DNA from: Candidatus Methanomethylophilaceae archaeon
Lineage (GTDB): Archaea; Thermoplasmatota; Thermoplasmata; Methanomassiliicoccales; Methanomethylophilaceae
Length of the DNA: 64,000 bases
Direction: 5' to 3'
Assembly (NCBI GenBank): GCA_944320495.1
Contig: CALUHR010000005.1
Coordinates: 124,001 to 188,000 of the forward strand
Made by a program: the position numbers and the translations under genes. The notes beneath the pieces were generated by a model that worked only from the letters and a program-made list of their open reading frames with translations, did not search any database and had not been told where the DNA came from. Positions 31,826 to 39,363 of this stretch are shown piece after piece (positions within the stretch are counted from its first letter, which is position 1; every line of letters starts with the position of its first letter).

Positions 31826-31914
31826 GGTATCTCATCGGCATGGCATCCGCCCTCACCGTGTCCGTCCTGTCGGGCATCCTCATAGGCATCGACATCAGGG
31901 AGGCGGAGAGATGA
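31819..31914 (+). CDS. Single-span membrane micro-protein
   Basis: 31 residues. The body is one hydrophobic span (LIGMASALTVSVLSGILIGI) with a short charged tail. GGGGGTGG lies just before the ATG, and both ends overlap neighbours. The only membrane peptide seen in this half of the element; the size and form fit a holin-like or membrane-targeting peptide but nothing proves it. Confidence 0.5.
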   Translation: MLRYLIGMASALTVSVLSGILIGIDIREAER

Positions 31915-32339
31915 CCTCCGACAGGGGATCCAACGCCTACCTCCCCGACTTCGTCTACCTCGTGAAGGAGCGCGGGCTCCTGGGGAAGCTGGATGAGGGC
32001 ATGACCCTGACCGTCCCCCGCAGCGACACCGTCTACAGGAGGGAGGACGACGGCAGGATCGTCAGGTTCCGCGACGGCAGGTTCACCGACATGCCGGACA
32101 TGCTCAGGGACTTCATGAGGGGACGCTACGTCCACGACCGTCCCGAGTACCCCCTGACCTTCGATCAGGCCATGGGGGCCATGTCCAAGGGGCGCATCGT
32201 CGAATGCGACCTGGGATCCTGCAACCTCTTCGCCCTCAGGGACGGGGTGCTGATGTACGTCTCCCACGGCGAGGACAAGCTGACCAAGGCCACCCTGCAC
32301 GGCAAGCTGCTCACCGCGAAATGGAGGGTCGTCCTATGA
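31911..32339 (+). CDS. Hypothetical protein, paralogue of the next gene
   Basis: 142 residues. Contains VYRREDDGRIVRFRDGRF and LTFDQAMGAMSKGRIVECDL, which match the next product (LYRERNGILETAPDG, LDFRQAMKALADGKTVERRG). The F-x-x-A-(M/L)-x-x-(L/M)-x-x-G-(K/R)-x-V pattern recalls the DUF2829/Tad2 anti-Thoeris family, but similarity is short and this is only a lead. Confidence 0.5.
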   Translation: MTSDRGSNAYLPDFVYLVKERGLLGKLDEGMTLTVPRSDTVYRREDDGRIVRFRDGRFTDMPDMLRDFMRGRYVHDRPEYPLTFDQAMGAMSKGRIVECDLGSCNLFALRDGVLMYVSHGEDKLTKATLHGKLLTAKWRVVL

Positions 32340-32722
32340 ACTTCGAACACTTCCTGGGCGAGTTCAAGCGCGACATGGAGAGGGGCGTCCGCTTCAGGGA
32401 CCTCGATTCCGGTTACGTCTGGTACATGGTCGGCGGAACGCTCTACCGCGAAAGGAACGGCATCCTGGAAACGGCCCCGGACGGCCTGCTCTACTTCCTC
32501 AGGAGCGATGCCGTCGTCCACGACGGCACGAGGTACTCCCTGGACTTCCGCCAGGCCATGAAGGCCCTGGCCGACGGGAAGACCGTGGAGCGCAGGGGAC
32601 GCCCCGGCCAGCCGCTCATCCTGAAGGACGGCAGGATCGTCAACGTGACAAGCAGCAACCCCTCCATGGAGGAGGTGCTGTTCGAGGCGGACTTCCGCGA
32701 CGACTGGAGGGTGGTCAGATGA
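32336..32722 (+). CDS. Hypothetical protein, paralogue of the previous gene
   Basis: 128 residues. LDFRQAMKALADGKTVERRG followed by LILKDGRIVNV gives the clearest DUF2829-like pattern of the pair. An anti-defence role (Tad2) would suit a mobile element but is speculative. Confidence 0.5.
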   Translation: MNFEHFLGEFKRDMERGVRFRDLDSGYVWYMVGGTLYRERNGILETAPDGLLYFLRSDAVVHDGTRYSLDFRQAMKALADGKTVERRGRPGQPLILKDGRIVNVTSSNPSMEEVLFEADFRDDWRVVR

Positions 32723-32922
32723 CCTTCGCCTTCACGGACGCCCGTCTCGACGCCGTCTGCGACGGCTGCGGGAAGGAGACCTCCATACCCATCAAGGGCA
32801 AGCGCTCCGGCGCGAAGCAGGCCCTCCGCTACCGCGGATGGTCCTTCCGCGACGATCACGCCTACTGCCCCGGATGCACCATGAGCCAGAGGAGGGAGGA
32901 CGGATGCCCTTCTGGTCAGTGA
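32719..32922 (+). CDS. Small zinc-ribbon protein
   Basis: 67 residues with CDGCGKET (about 14-21) and YCPGCTMS (about 49-56), a simple four-cysteine ribbon. Overlaps the next gene by 19 nt. Confidence 0.55.
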   Translation: MTFAFTDARLDAVCDGCGKETSIPIKGKRSGAKQALRYRGWSFRDDHAYCPGCTMSQRREDGCPSGQ

Positions 32923-33395
32923 TGCTGGACTGCGGGAGGCTCGTCGAGCTCGGGGCGGAGACGGTCCGCGAGGCCCGCATCGGGGCGTACAACGCCGTCC
33001 TGAGGGAGGACGGCTGCTGCACCGGCACGCTCAGGAGGAACGGGCAGCCCTTTGAGGAGATCGACGTCGAGGGCTACCGCTTCCCCGTGAGGGAGGACGG
33101 CCTGACCGTCTATTACCACCCCATCCTGGACGACGAGCTCATCATGGGCCCGACGGAGACGGGGAACGGGTTCGTCGTGAACGCCGACCTCTTCGAGTTC
33201 GACAACATCCCGATAGCGTGCTACGAGAGGGACGAGACCACCGAACCCTACGACATGGAGCACCCGATCGGGATGTGGGCCGTCCCGGGCATCGACGGCG
33301 AGACGGGCGGACCGTCCTGGGAGTTCGTAAAGGAGAGGGACGAGAGGGCGGTCTTCCCCGTCTGGTTCTTCCCCGCGAAGGAGGGGTCGGAATGA
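32904..33395 (+). CDS. Hypothetical protein
   Basis: 163 residues, acidic and beta-rich (VEGYRFPVREDGLTVYYHPI). Shares its C-terminal FFPAKEG with the 29434 product. Not recognised. Confidence 0.55.
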   Translation: MPFWSVMLDCGRLVELGAETVREARIGAYNAVLREDGCCTGTLRRNGQPFEEIDVEGYRFPVREDGLTVYYHPILDDELIMGPTETGNGFVVNADLFEFDNIPIACYERDETTEPYDMEHPIGMWAVPGIDGETGGPSWEFVKERDERAVFPVWFFPAKEGSE

Positions 33396-34006
33396 TCTCC
33401 GCGTGGATCGTCAACGACTCCGTCGGGAACCACGTGGGCATCATCCGCACGAACGACGCCGACGAGGCCGTCAGATGGGCGTTCCAGGCCCTTCTGAGGA
33501 TGGGAAAGGAGTGGGGCTCCGTCGTCCACGACGGACGCACCTACTGCACCGTGGACGTGCTGGGCGGGACGTTCTCTCCCGCCTTCCCGCCCGGCGCGGG
33601 CGGCGAGAGACGCCCGATCTCCCGCGAACCCGCGATCCTCAGGGGAAGGGACTGCGCCTACGTGGACGCGGGTCTCGTCTCCAGGGAGGACGTCCCCGCC
33701 TTCCTCCGCATGAACGGACTTGGTAATCTCACCCCCGAGAGGGGAGGGAGCATCGCGGGCGGCAACGCCCGCTACTCCCCCTCCGAGGGCTTCACCCTGA
33801 CCAAGGACAAGGATACGGACACCCGCCCCGTCTGGTTCTGCACCTCCATCGACTGGATCCCGGAGGACTGCCGATGGCCACCGAGGGCGAGGTCCGCCAC
33901 ATCATCGGCAGGCTCTGGCCGGTCTTCTGCGAGCGTCTCGACGAGATGGTCCAGGAGACGAGAACGAAGGAATACGACTCGGAGGACGAGAGGGAGGGCG
34001 TGCTGA
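33392..34006 (+). CDS. Hypothetical protein, frame running into the next gene
   Basis: About 160 residues are convincing (IRTNDADEAVRWAFQALLRM; FLRMNGLGNLTPERGGS; PVWFCTSIDWIPEDC). After ~33873 the frame continues as a Ser/Arg-rich shadow of the next gene to 34006. The PVWF stretch resembles the end of the previous product (FPVWFFPAKEG), suggesting related C-termini. Confidence 0.5.
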   Translation: MISAWIVNDSVGNHVGIIRTNDADEAVRWAFQALLRMGKEWGSVVHDGRTYCTVDVLGGTFSPAFPPGAGGERRPISREPAILRGRDCAYVDAGLVSREDVPAFLRMNGLGNLTPERGGSIAGGNARYSPSEGFTLTKDKDTDTRPVWFCTSIDWIPEDCRWPPRARSATSSAGSGRSSASVSTRWSRRRERRNTTRRTRGRAC

Positions 34007-34140
34007 AGGGCCTGGAGATGGCCCGCTCCGCCTTCCCTGGCTACTTCGAGGGGATCATGACCGACATGCCCGAACCAGAGGACGACGGGCGCCAAACCGC
34101 TTCGTGGAACCCCCTGCACAGGTTCAGGAGGACGATCTGA
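33874..34140 (+). CDS. Hypothetical helical protein
   Basis: 88 residues, helical (VRHIIGRLWPVFCERLDEMV; EREGVLKGLEMARSAFPG). Not recognised. Confidence 0.5.
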   Translation: MATEGEVRHIIGRLWPVFCERLDEMVQETRTKEYDSEDEREGVLKGLEMARSAFPGYFEGIMTDMPEPEDDGRQTASWNPLHRFRRTI

Positions 34141-34141
34141 G

Positions 34142-34624
34142 ATGGATGGAAAGAGACAGGATGGGATGACCTTCGACGATCTCGCACGCGACGTCGCGTG
34201 GATCGTCGGGGAGACGACCGCCCTCGCGGACTTCCGCGACAGGGCCGTCATCGGGCTCCGCCAGAGCGTGTCCGCGCTCAGGACGGAGGCCGCTGGGGAT
34301 ATGGATGCGATGCTCGCGCTGGACGACATCGAGAGGAGGCTGGACAGGCTGGACAGGAGGTGCCTCCGATGGCACTCTCCTGGATGGCCGCCCGCATCTT
34401 CGACCACACCTTCCACTCGGGGGACTTCTCCGGGTGGGGACAGTGGAGGAGGATGGACGACGGCTCGTACGTCAACACCCTCATGCTGTCAGCCAACGGC
34501 AGGCGCAACCGCTACACAGCCCTGGCCAGGACGAGGGACCCCGCCTCGGGGGAATTCGTCTACATGCTCTGCGTGGACCAGGTGGATGAGAGGATGCAGC
34601 ACCTCTGCAACAAGTTCGGCATAA
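34142..34624 (+). CDS. Hypothetical helical protein, frame running into the next gene
   Basis: The first ~75 residues are convincing and helical (LARDVAWIVGETTALADFRD; LALDDIERRLDRLDRRCL). From ~34369 the frame is a shadow of the next gene. Confidence 0.45.
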   Translation: MDGKRQDGMTFDDLARDVAWIVGETTALADFRDRAVIGLRQSVSALRTEAAGDMDAMLALDDIERRLDRLDRRCLRWHSPGWPPASSTTPSTRGTSPGGDSGGGWTTARTSTPSCCQPTAGATATQPWPGRGTPPRGNSSTCSAWTRWMRGCSTSATSSA

Positions 34625-34962
34625 TGGCCGTGGAGATGTCCGACGACGAGTCCAGGATCATCTTCAGGATCGACTTTGGCGAGCACATCGTCGTCGACCT
34701 TGTGGACGCCCCCGCATTGAGGGACATCTACGCAGACGAGCCCGAACCTACGAGGGGGATGCCCGAGTGCGGACCCGAGAAGGAGGAGTATGACGGAGAT
34801 GCCCCTCCATCGGAGGAGGATGAGGACGAGGGATCCCGCAGAGGCATCCTCGGGGCCGTGGGATCGCTCACCCAGAGACGCGGTGTGAAGAGGGAGAGGA
34901 AAGACCTCCGGCGCAAGGCCAGGGGCGGCATGCCCCCGAAGTCCAAGCTGGGGCTCCGCTGA
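34369..34962 (+). CDS. Hypothetical protein, last gene of the array
   Basis: 197 residues. Globular N-terminal ~125 residues (FSGWGQWRRMDDGSYVNTLM; FRIDFGEHIVVDLVDAPALR), then an acidic linker (PPSEEDEDEGSRR) and a basic tail (KRERKDLRRKARGG). The tail suggests nucleic-acid contact. Followed at once by a strong hairpin. Confidence 0.55.
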   Translation: MALSWMAARIFDHTFHSGDFSGWGQWRRMDDGSYVNTLMLSANGRRNRYTALARTRDPASGEFVYMLCVDQVDERMQHLCNKFGIMAVEMSDDESRIIFRIDFGEHIVVDLVDAPALRDIYADEPEPTRGMPECGPEKEEYDGDAPPSEEDEDEGSRRGILGAVGSLTQRRGVKRERKDLRRKARGGMPPKSKLGLR

Positions 34963-34970
34963 GAACCATT

Positions 34971-34995
34971 GCCCCCTCCGATGGATGGAGGGGGC
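34971..34995 (+). terminator. Strong hairpin closing the gene array
   Basis: GCCCCCTCC (34971-34979), loop GATGGAT, GGAGGGGGC (34987-34995), a perfect 9-bp stem 8 nt after the last stop. It marks the end of the long + strand transcript and possibly the element's right side. Confidence 0.65.
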
Positions 34996-35009
34996 GGCAA
35001 ACCACAGTG

Positions 35010-35504
35010 ATGACGATGAGAAATCTCCTTTCCGGCACGGCATCTTGGGTGTGGAGGACTCGCACCCGCATATTGGAATGGAACGAACGGTGTAGGATCC
35101 TCGGGGACGACGCGAAGTTCGACGGGGACGGCACACGGCTTTTGTGCGTCCTGTTCTCTTGTGCGATGACGCTGGAACTGGCATTGACCCCGTTCTTTTG
35201 CGAGAAATCGCCCCTCTTGGCGATCCCGGGGATGGCCATAGGCTTCCTGGCCCTGCTGTTATTCGTCGCCGCATACGTCTTGATAACCCGCGAGAGGCCA
35301 CATCCGGCCCCAGATACCTTCAGGTACGGTGCCTGGTTGGTTGGCATCGGGTCCGTCTTAGCACTCGCCGAGCTCTTGGTCCAGACCCTGATGACCTCCG
35401 CCGGAATGGGCGTCTCCGGTGCGTTGCCGTTCCTGTTCGTCCTCTTTTTCAGAGAGGACTTCGGACCCGCCTACCGCTCGTCAGAGACTCCCCGTGGGCC
35501 CTGA
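35010..35504 (+). CDS. Four-span membrane protein
   Basis: 164 residues. Hydrophobic spans near 45-63 (LLCVLFSCAMTLELALTPFF), 70-92 (LLAIPGMAIGFLALLLFVAA), 108-127 (GAWLVGIGSVLALAELLVQT) and 132-148 (GMGVSGALPFLFVLFF). The N-terminus is basic and cytosolic. No family recognised. GTG 35007 and ATG 35016 are alternative starts. Confidence 0.6.
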   Translation: MTMRNLLSGTASWVWRTRTRILEWNERCRILGDDAKFDGDGTRLLCVLFSCAMTLELALTPFFCEKSPLLAIPGMAIGFLALLLFVAAYVLITRERPHPAPDTFRYGAWLVGIGSVLALAELLVQTLMTSAGMGVSGALPFLFVLFFREDFGPAYRSSETPRGP

Positions 35505-35521
35505 TGCAACTAATCACCGCT

Positions 35522-35531
35522 GGGGGGGGGG
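35522..35531 (+). repeat. Poly-G run (10) in the leader of the methyltransferase/HNH operon
   Basis: Ten consecutive G in the 134-nt gap before the EcoRI-type methyltransferase, about 107 nt before its ATG. No other feature was seen in 35505-35638. Runs of this length are prone to slip and could vary promoter spacing. Confidence 0.7.
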
Positions 35532-35638
35532 ATTGTAGACATCATCGGAATTGTTCGTCGCAATGCCACACCCACGTTCACACATCGGCGAATCCAGGGA
35601 TCAGATTCTAATGGACCTATGTGTTTCTGGCCTTGGCC

Positions 35639-36805
35639 ATGTCAAACTCAACCCTTTCCGCGGCGAAGGTTGCCAAGAACGATGAGTTCTACACCCAGTA
35701 TTCCGACATCGAGTCTGAGATGAATGCCTATGTGGAATTCAATCCGGATGTGTTCCGTGACAAGACCATCCTTCTGCCATGCGATGATCCGGAGTGGTCG
35801 AATTTCACCAAATATTTCGCCTCGAACTTCGAGCGTTTCGGACTGAAGAAGCTTATTTCCACATCATTCGCCAAAGGTGCGTTCAACAAACAGACCACCT
35901 TACTGGAGTTCAATTCCCCTCTTTACGATAAGGATAAGCACGATTCACATGGCAAGCTGTTCATCGTGGACAGGGATTCCAACGGTTCTGGGAACGTAGA
36001 CATCGACGACATAGAGTTTTCTGGATACCTTCACGGGGACGGCGATTTCAGATCCGAGGAGGTATGCAGACTCAGAGATGAGGCCGACATAATCATAACC
36101 AATCCCCCGTTTTCGTTGTTCAAGGAATTCCTGGCATGGATAATGGAAGCTGACAAGAATTTCGTAATTCTCGGAAACATGAACGCGATACCTTACAAGG
36201 AGGTCTTCCCCTATCTGAAAAACAACCAGATATGGCTCGGATACAAGTCACTCAATCAGGAGATGTATTTCGAGATTAACGATGAATACCGTAAGTGGCT
36301 GTTGGAGAACAAGAAGGAAGGCTCAGCCTATAAGATAGTTGATGGTAGAGTTATGGGTAGGCTGGCCTCGGCTTGCTGGTTCACCAATCTAGATCATGGA
36401 AAACGCCATGAGAAGTTAATTCTCGACACGATGGAGCACAATCTGAAGTTTAACAAGAGACTTCGCAGCGAGTTGGAAAAACACTACGGCGAGATAAAGT
36501 ACCCGAAGTATGACAACTATGATGCCATCGAAGTTCCATTCGTCGAGTGCATACCATCCGATTATGATGGAGTAATGGGCGTTCCCATTACATTCTTGGA
36601 CAAATATTGCCCGGAACAGTTTGAAATCATCTGGCAAGCAAGCGGAAACGCCTATGCCAATGCTCCCAAAGAAATCATGGAGGAGCTGAAATTTGATCCG
36701 TCTGTGAAGTATGGCGGAGGCCTTGGAACGGGCGTGATTAACGGGAAGGCAAAATACAGTCGCATACTGATTCGGACCAGGAGGGATGAGGGGGCGATTG
36801 AATGA
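35639..36805 (+). CDS. Adenine-specific DNA methyltransferase, EcoRI type
   Basis: 388 residues. The N-terminus KVAKNDEFYTQYSDIESEM is characteristic of the EcoRI methylase family, and the catalytic motif IV is NPPF in DEADIIITNPPFSLFKEF (about residue 155). It would methylate adenine and protect a target site. GC content is clearly lower than in the tRNA-Leu element. Overlaps the next gene by 4 nt. Start ATG 35639 is preferred over GTG 35621. Confidence 0.88.
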   Translation: MSNSTLSAAKVAKNDEFYTQYSDIESEMNAYVEFNPDVFRDKTILLPCDDPEWSNFTKYFASNFERFGLKKLISTSFAKGAFNKQTTLLEFNSPLYDKDKHDSHGKLFIVDRDSNGSGNVDIDDIEFSGYLHGDGDFRSEEVCRLRDEADIIITNPPFSLFKEFLAWIMEADKNFVILGNMNAIPYKEVFPYLKNNQIWLGYKSLNQEMYFEINDEYRKWLLENKKEGSAYKIVDGRVMGRLASACWFTNLDHGKRHEKLILDTMEHNLKFNKRLRSELEKHYGEIKYPKYDNYDAIEVPFVECIPSDYDGVMGVPITFLDKYCPEQFEIIWQASGNAYANAPKEIMEELKFDPSVKYGGGLGTGVINGKAKYSRILIRTRRDEGAIE

Positions 36806-37968
36806 AGACTACACTGCATACCGATTGGACCGTCGGGGACGTCTGTGAGGGATTCATCTTCGACAGGAATGAGAACAAGGGGCTGTTCGGACTGGATGGC
36901 AAGCTCATCATCCAGCCGGAATACCAGAGGAACTACATCTACGGCGACGGCAAGAGGGACGTCGCTGTCGTGGACTCCCTCCTCAAGGGGTACCCCCTGG
37001 GCCTGATATACTTCGTGAAGAACTCGGACGGGATATACGAGGTCCTTGATGGACAGCAGCGCATAACTTCATTCGCCAGGTTCGTCAACAAGTCATGGCC
37101 CTTCGCTGTCATCCGCAACGGGAAGCCGAGGTACTTCGACAGCTTGGACGACGACGAACGCGAACGCATCGTGGATGCCAGGCTGACGATCTATGTATGC
37201 GAGGGAGAGCCGTCCGAGATCCAGGAGTGGTTCGAGACCATAAACATCGCAGGGGTCCCGCTCGTCAAGCAGGAGTTACGCAACGCATCCTACCACGGTC
37301 CGTTCGTATCGCTGGCTCGTGCCGAGTTCTCCAACACATCCAATTCCAATATGACCCGCTGGCAGACCTACGTAAAAGGGGATCCCAAACGCCAGGCGAT
37401 TCTGGAAACGGCCCTCGATTGGGTCAGTGACGGAAACATCGACGATTACATGGCCAAGCACCGTTACGACACCGACATCAGGGAGCTGAAGGGCCATTTC
37501 GAGACCGTAGTCGACTGGGTGGATTCAATCTTCGACTATACTGGCAAGGAAATGTGCGGACGCGAGTGGGGCCGTCTGTACAGACAGTACCACTCGAATT
37601 CCTATTCCAAGTCCGAGGTAACAGCCGAGGTGGACAGACTCATGGATGATTCCCAGGTGCAGGACAAGAAGGGGATTTTCGAGTACATCCTCGGCGGTCA
37701 GAAGGAGACGAGTCTGCTCAACATACGCGTCTTCGACGAGAAGACGAAGAAAGCCGTCTATGCCACCCAGACGAAGGATGCGATGGCATCGGGCAAATCG
37801 AACTGCCCACTTTGTGCCTTGGGTCGTGGCAACAACTCCACGCGCATCTACAAGATGGGGGAGATGGATGCGGACCATGTGACGGCATGGAGCAGGGGCG
37901 GATCCACGGACATATCTAACTGCCAGATGCTCTGCAAAACCCACAACCAGGCAAAGGGAAACAGATGA
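36802..37968 (+). CDS. DUF262 (ParB-like) - HNH endonuclease
   Basis: 388 residues. The DUF262 domain covers about 1-190: QPEYQRNYIYGDGKRD, SLLKGYPLGLIYF and the VLDGQQRITSF signature. The C-terminus is an HNH nuclease with zinc cysteines: CPLCALG...DADHVTAWSRGGSTDISNC...LCKTHNQAKG. The family includes GmrSD-type nucleases that act on modified DNA. Coupled to the methyltransferase, so the pair looks like a restriction-modification or modification-sensing unit. Confidence 0.85.
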   Translation: MKTTLHTDWTVGDVCEGFIFDRNENKGLFGLDGKLIIQPEYQRNYIYGDGKRDVAVVDSLLKGYPLGLIYFVKNSDGIYEVLDGQQRITSFARFVNKSWPFAVIRNGKPRYFDSLDDDERERIVDARLTIYVCEGEPSEIQEWFETINIAGVPLVKQELRNASYHGPFVSLARAEFSNTSNSNMTRWQTYVKGDPKRQAILETALDWVSDGNIDDYMAKHRYDTDIRELKGHFETVVDWVDSIFDYTGKEMCGREWGRLYRQYHSNSYSKSEVTAEVDRLMDDSQVQDKKGIFEYILGGQKETSLLNIRVFDEKTKKAVYATQTKDAMASGKSNCPLCALGRGNNSTRIYKMGEMDADHVTAWSRGGSTDISNCQMLCKTHNQAKGNR

Positions 37969-38055
37969 CTATGCGGACGAAAGGGCTCTGAACCAGAAAT
38001 GATCGGATCCCGGTGGCAATCGCACTTATCACCTCGAACCTCCGATGCACCCCGC

Positions 38056-38559
38056 ATGGAATTCGAAGAGGCGAAGGACAGACTCTACGCCGTGTTCCCG
38101 AGGCTCGTCATCGAGGACGGGCTGTCCGTGTACGAGGGCATGGCCTACGGGCTGGTGAGGGGGATCGGGATGAAGCCCGTCGAGGCGGCCGCGGTGATGT
38201 CGCGGCTCACGGGGAAGGACGTGACCAACCACGCCGTCTCCAAGTACGTCCAGAAGGCGAGGGAGAAGTACAGGGATGCGCCGCGGGCCGATGCCCCGCG
38301 AGATCGTCATGGGGTTCGAGGGCATCGAGGAACTGCAAGCATTGTCCGGATTTTCGGGATAATGCGGTGGGTCCTCCCGATCTACTATTTCAATCTTGGC
38401 CGATTGTACCGACGGATTGTGACAATCGGCTACCACAATCCCCTGCCCATCCCGAAATGTTCTAAAAATGAACATTTCACGAAATGTTTTTTTCTTGAAC
38501 ATTTGGGGAAAGGCATCGGAATCCGCACATCGGGCCATATTTCAACCCGGGTTTGTTGA
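38056..38559 (+). CDS. Small helix-turn-helix protein, 3' end doubtful
   Basis: The first ~78 residues look real: EFEEAKDRLYAVFPRLVIED, EGMAYGLVRGIGMKPVEAAA, then KDVTNHAVSKYVQKAREKYR, a helix-rich HTH like sigma-region-4 proteins of this order. After ~38290 the frame runs over an AT-rich array of inverted repeats up to 38559 and its sequence becomes unlikely, so the original end is probably lost by frameshift. Confidence 0.45.
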   Translation: MEFEEAKDRLYAVFPRLVIEDGLSVYEGMAYGLVRGIGMKPVEAAAVMSRLTGKDVTNHAVSKYVQKAREKYRDAPRADAPRDRHGVRGHRGTASIVRIFGIMRWVLPIYYFNLGRLYRRIVTIGYHNPLPIPKCSKNEHFTKCFFLEHLGKGIGIRTSGHISTRVC

Positions 38560-38588
38560 CATTTTATTCAACAAACATTTTTTGTTGA
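38455..38588. repeat. Two arrays of inverted half-sites in an AT-rich island
   Basis: Array 1: AAATGTTC (38455-38462), GAACATTT (38470-38477), AAATGTTT (38482-38489), GAACATTT (38497-38504), alternating in direction. Array 2: TTTGTTGA (38552-38559), TCAACAAA (38568-38575), TTTGTTGA (38581-38588). A further small palindrome GATTGT-G-ACAATC lies at about 38415. These are strong candidate binding sites, and the second array could also fold as a bidirectional terminator. Confidence 0.75.
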
Positions 38589-38635
38589 GAAATCTGACAA
38601 CGAATCATCAGCGAAATCTCACGATTTCCAGAGAT

Positions 38636-39313
38636 TCATAGCGAATCGACCCACTCAGCCAGCTCCTCCGCGTACATCCTCAGGTCCCCCTCCGGGTCCC
38701 CGTCCCTCATGACGATGCAGCGGAACTCCCCCGCGGGTCCGGGGAACTCCCCGATGTACACCCTTAAGATACCCCTCAGGTCACCATCCAGGACGCCTTC
38801 CCTCTCAAGGGTGTCCAAGCACCCGTCGTACGCCTTCGTCCCTCTCAGGCCGTTCCTAGACGCCCACACGGCCCTTCCCCTGCCGAGCACGGGGATGCGG
38901 ATGTCCGGGAACCCCAATCCCTCCTCAGAATCCTCGGCGATGTCCCTCAGCATCCTTACCATCGAATCCCGGGGGACGTCCGAGAACAGGTCGGGGACGC
39001 CCACGGCGACCCAGTCCCCCATGCGGACACATCTGGGGTTCGGGTTCCACGACAGGACGTAGAACGCCCTCATGTCGATCCCGAGTTCATCCCCGATCCC
39101 GGCGGCGATGCCCGCCAGCTCCGCATCCGATATGCGCCCGTGCATCCTCGGAGGGAGCGGACACGTCCCGCATACGCGGGCTATATCATCCTCGGAGATC
39201 GGGAACGGCATCAGACGGGGAAGATCCTCCCTCTGTGCGCCTGCGGAGATCAGCATCTCCAAGGCATCGATCCTGTCCTTTTTGTTCCCCCAATCATACG
39301 TGCGGTTGTCCAT
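38636..39313 (-). CDS. Hypothetical protein
   Basis: 225 residues if started at MDNRTYDW. The longer upstream frame has shadow-like sequence and is rejected. Recognisable only as a soluble alpha/beta protein: MPFPISEDDIARVCGTCPLP (a Cys pair), DAELAGIAAGIGDELGIDMR, DWVAVGVPDLFSDVPRDSMV. The upstream side holds a TATA-like TTCTATAAACC on this strand at about 39337-39347, fitting a leaderless or short-leader start. Confidence 0.6.
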   Translation of the reverse strand: MDNRTYDWGNKKDRIDALEMLISAGAQREDLPRLMPFPISEDDIARVCGTCPLPPRMHGRISDAELAGIAAGIGDELGIDMRAFYVLSWNPNPRCVRMGDWVAVGVPDLFSDVPRDSMVRMLRDIAEDSEEGLGFPDIRIPVLGRGRAVWASRNGLRGTKAYDGCLDTLEREGVLDGDLRGILRVYIGEFPGPAGEFRCIVMRDGDPEGDLRMYAEELAEWVDSL

Positions 39314-39363
39314 GGGGACGTCCGGATGGGACGGGGGTTTATAGAATCGCCAGAACCAAAATA

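Larger units (their letters stand above)
10096..34995 (+). mobile_element. Integrated element behind tRNA-Leu: dense one-strand array of small genes
   Basis: About 25 kb in which every supported gene is on the + strand, most are under 160 aa, and stop and start codons overlap almost everywhere, giving virus-like packing. It holds serine recombinases, DNA methyltransferases, a PCNA-like clamp, dUTPase, winged-helix and ribbon-helix-helix proteins and many zinc ribbons. No capsid, portal, terminase, ATPase for packaging, or conjugation gene was recognised. The left border is taken as the end of tRNA-Leu, the right border as the terminator hairpin at 34971-34995; neither is proved, because I found no copy of the tRNA 3' end to the right. 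The accessory region to ~44 kb may belong to the same or another element. Confidence 0.6.
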
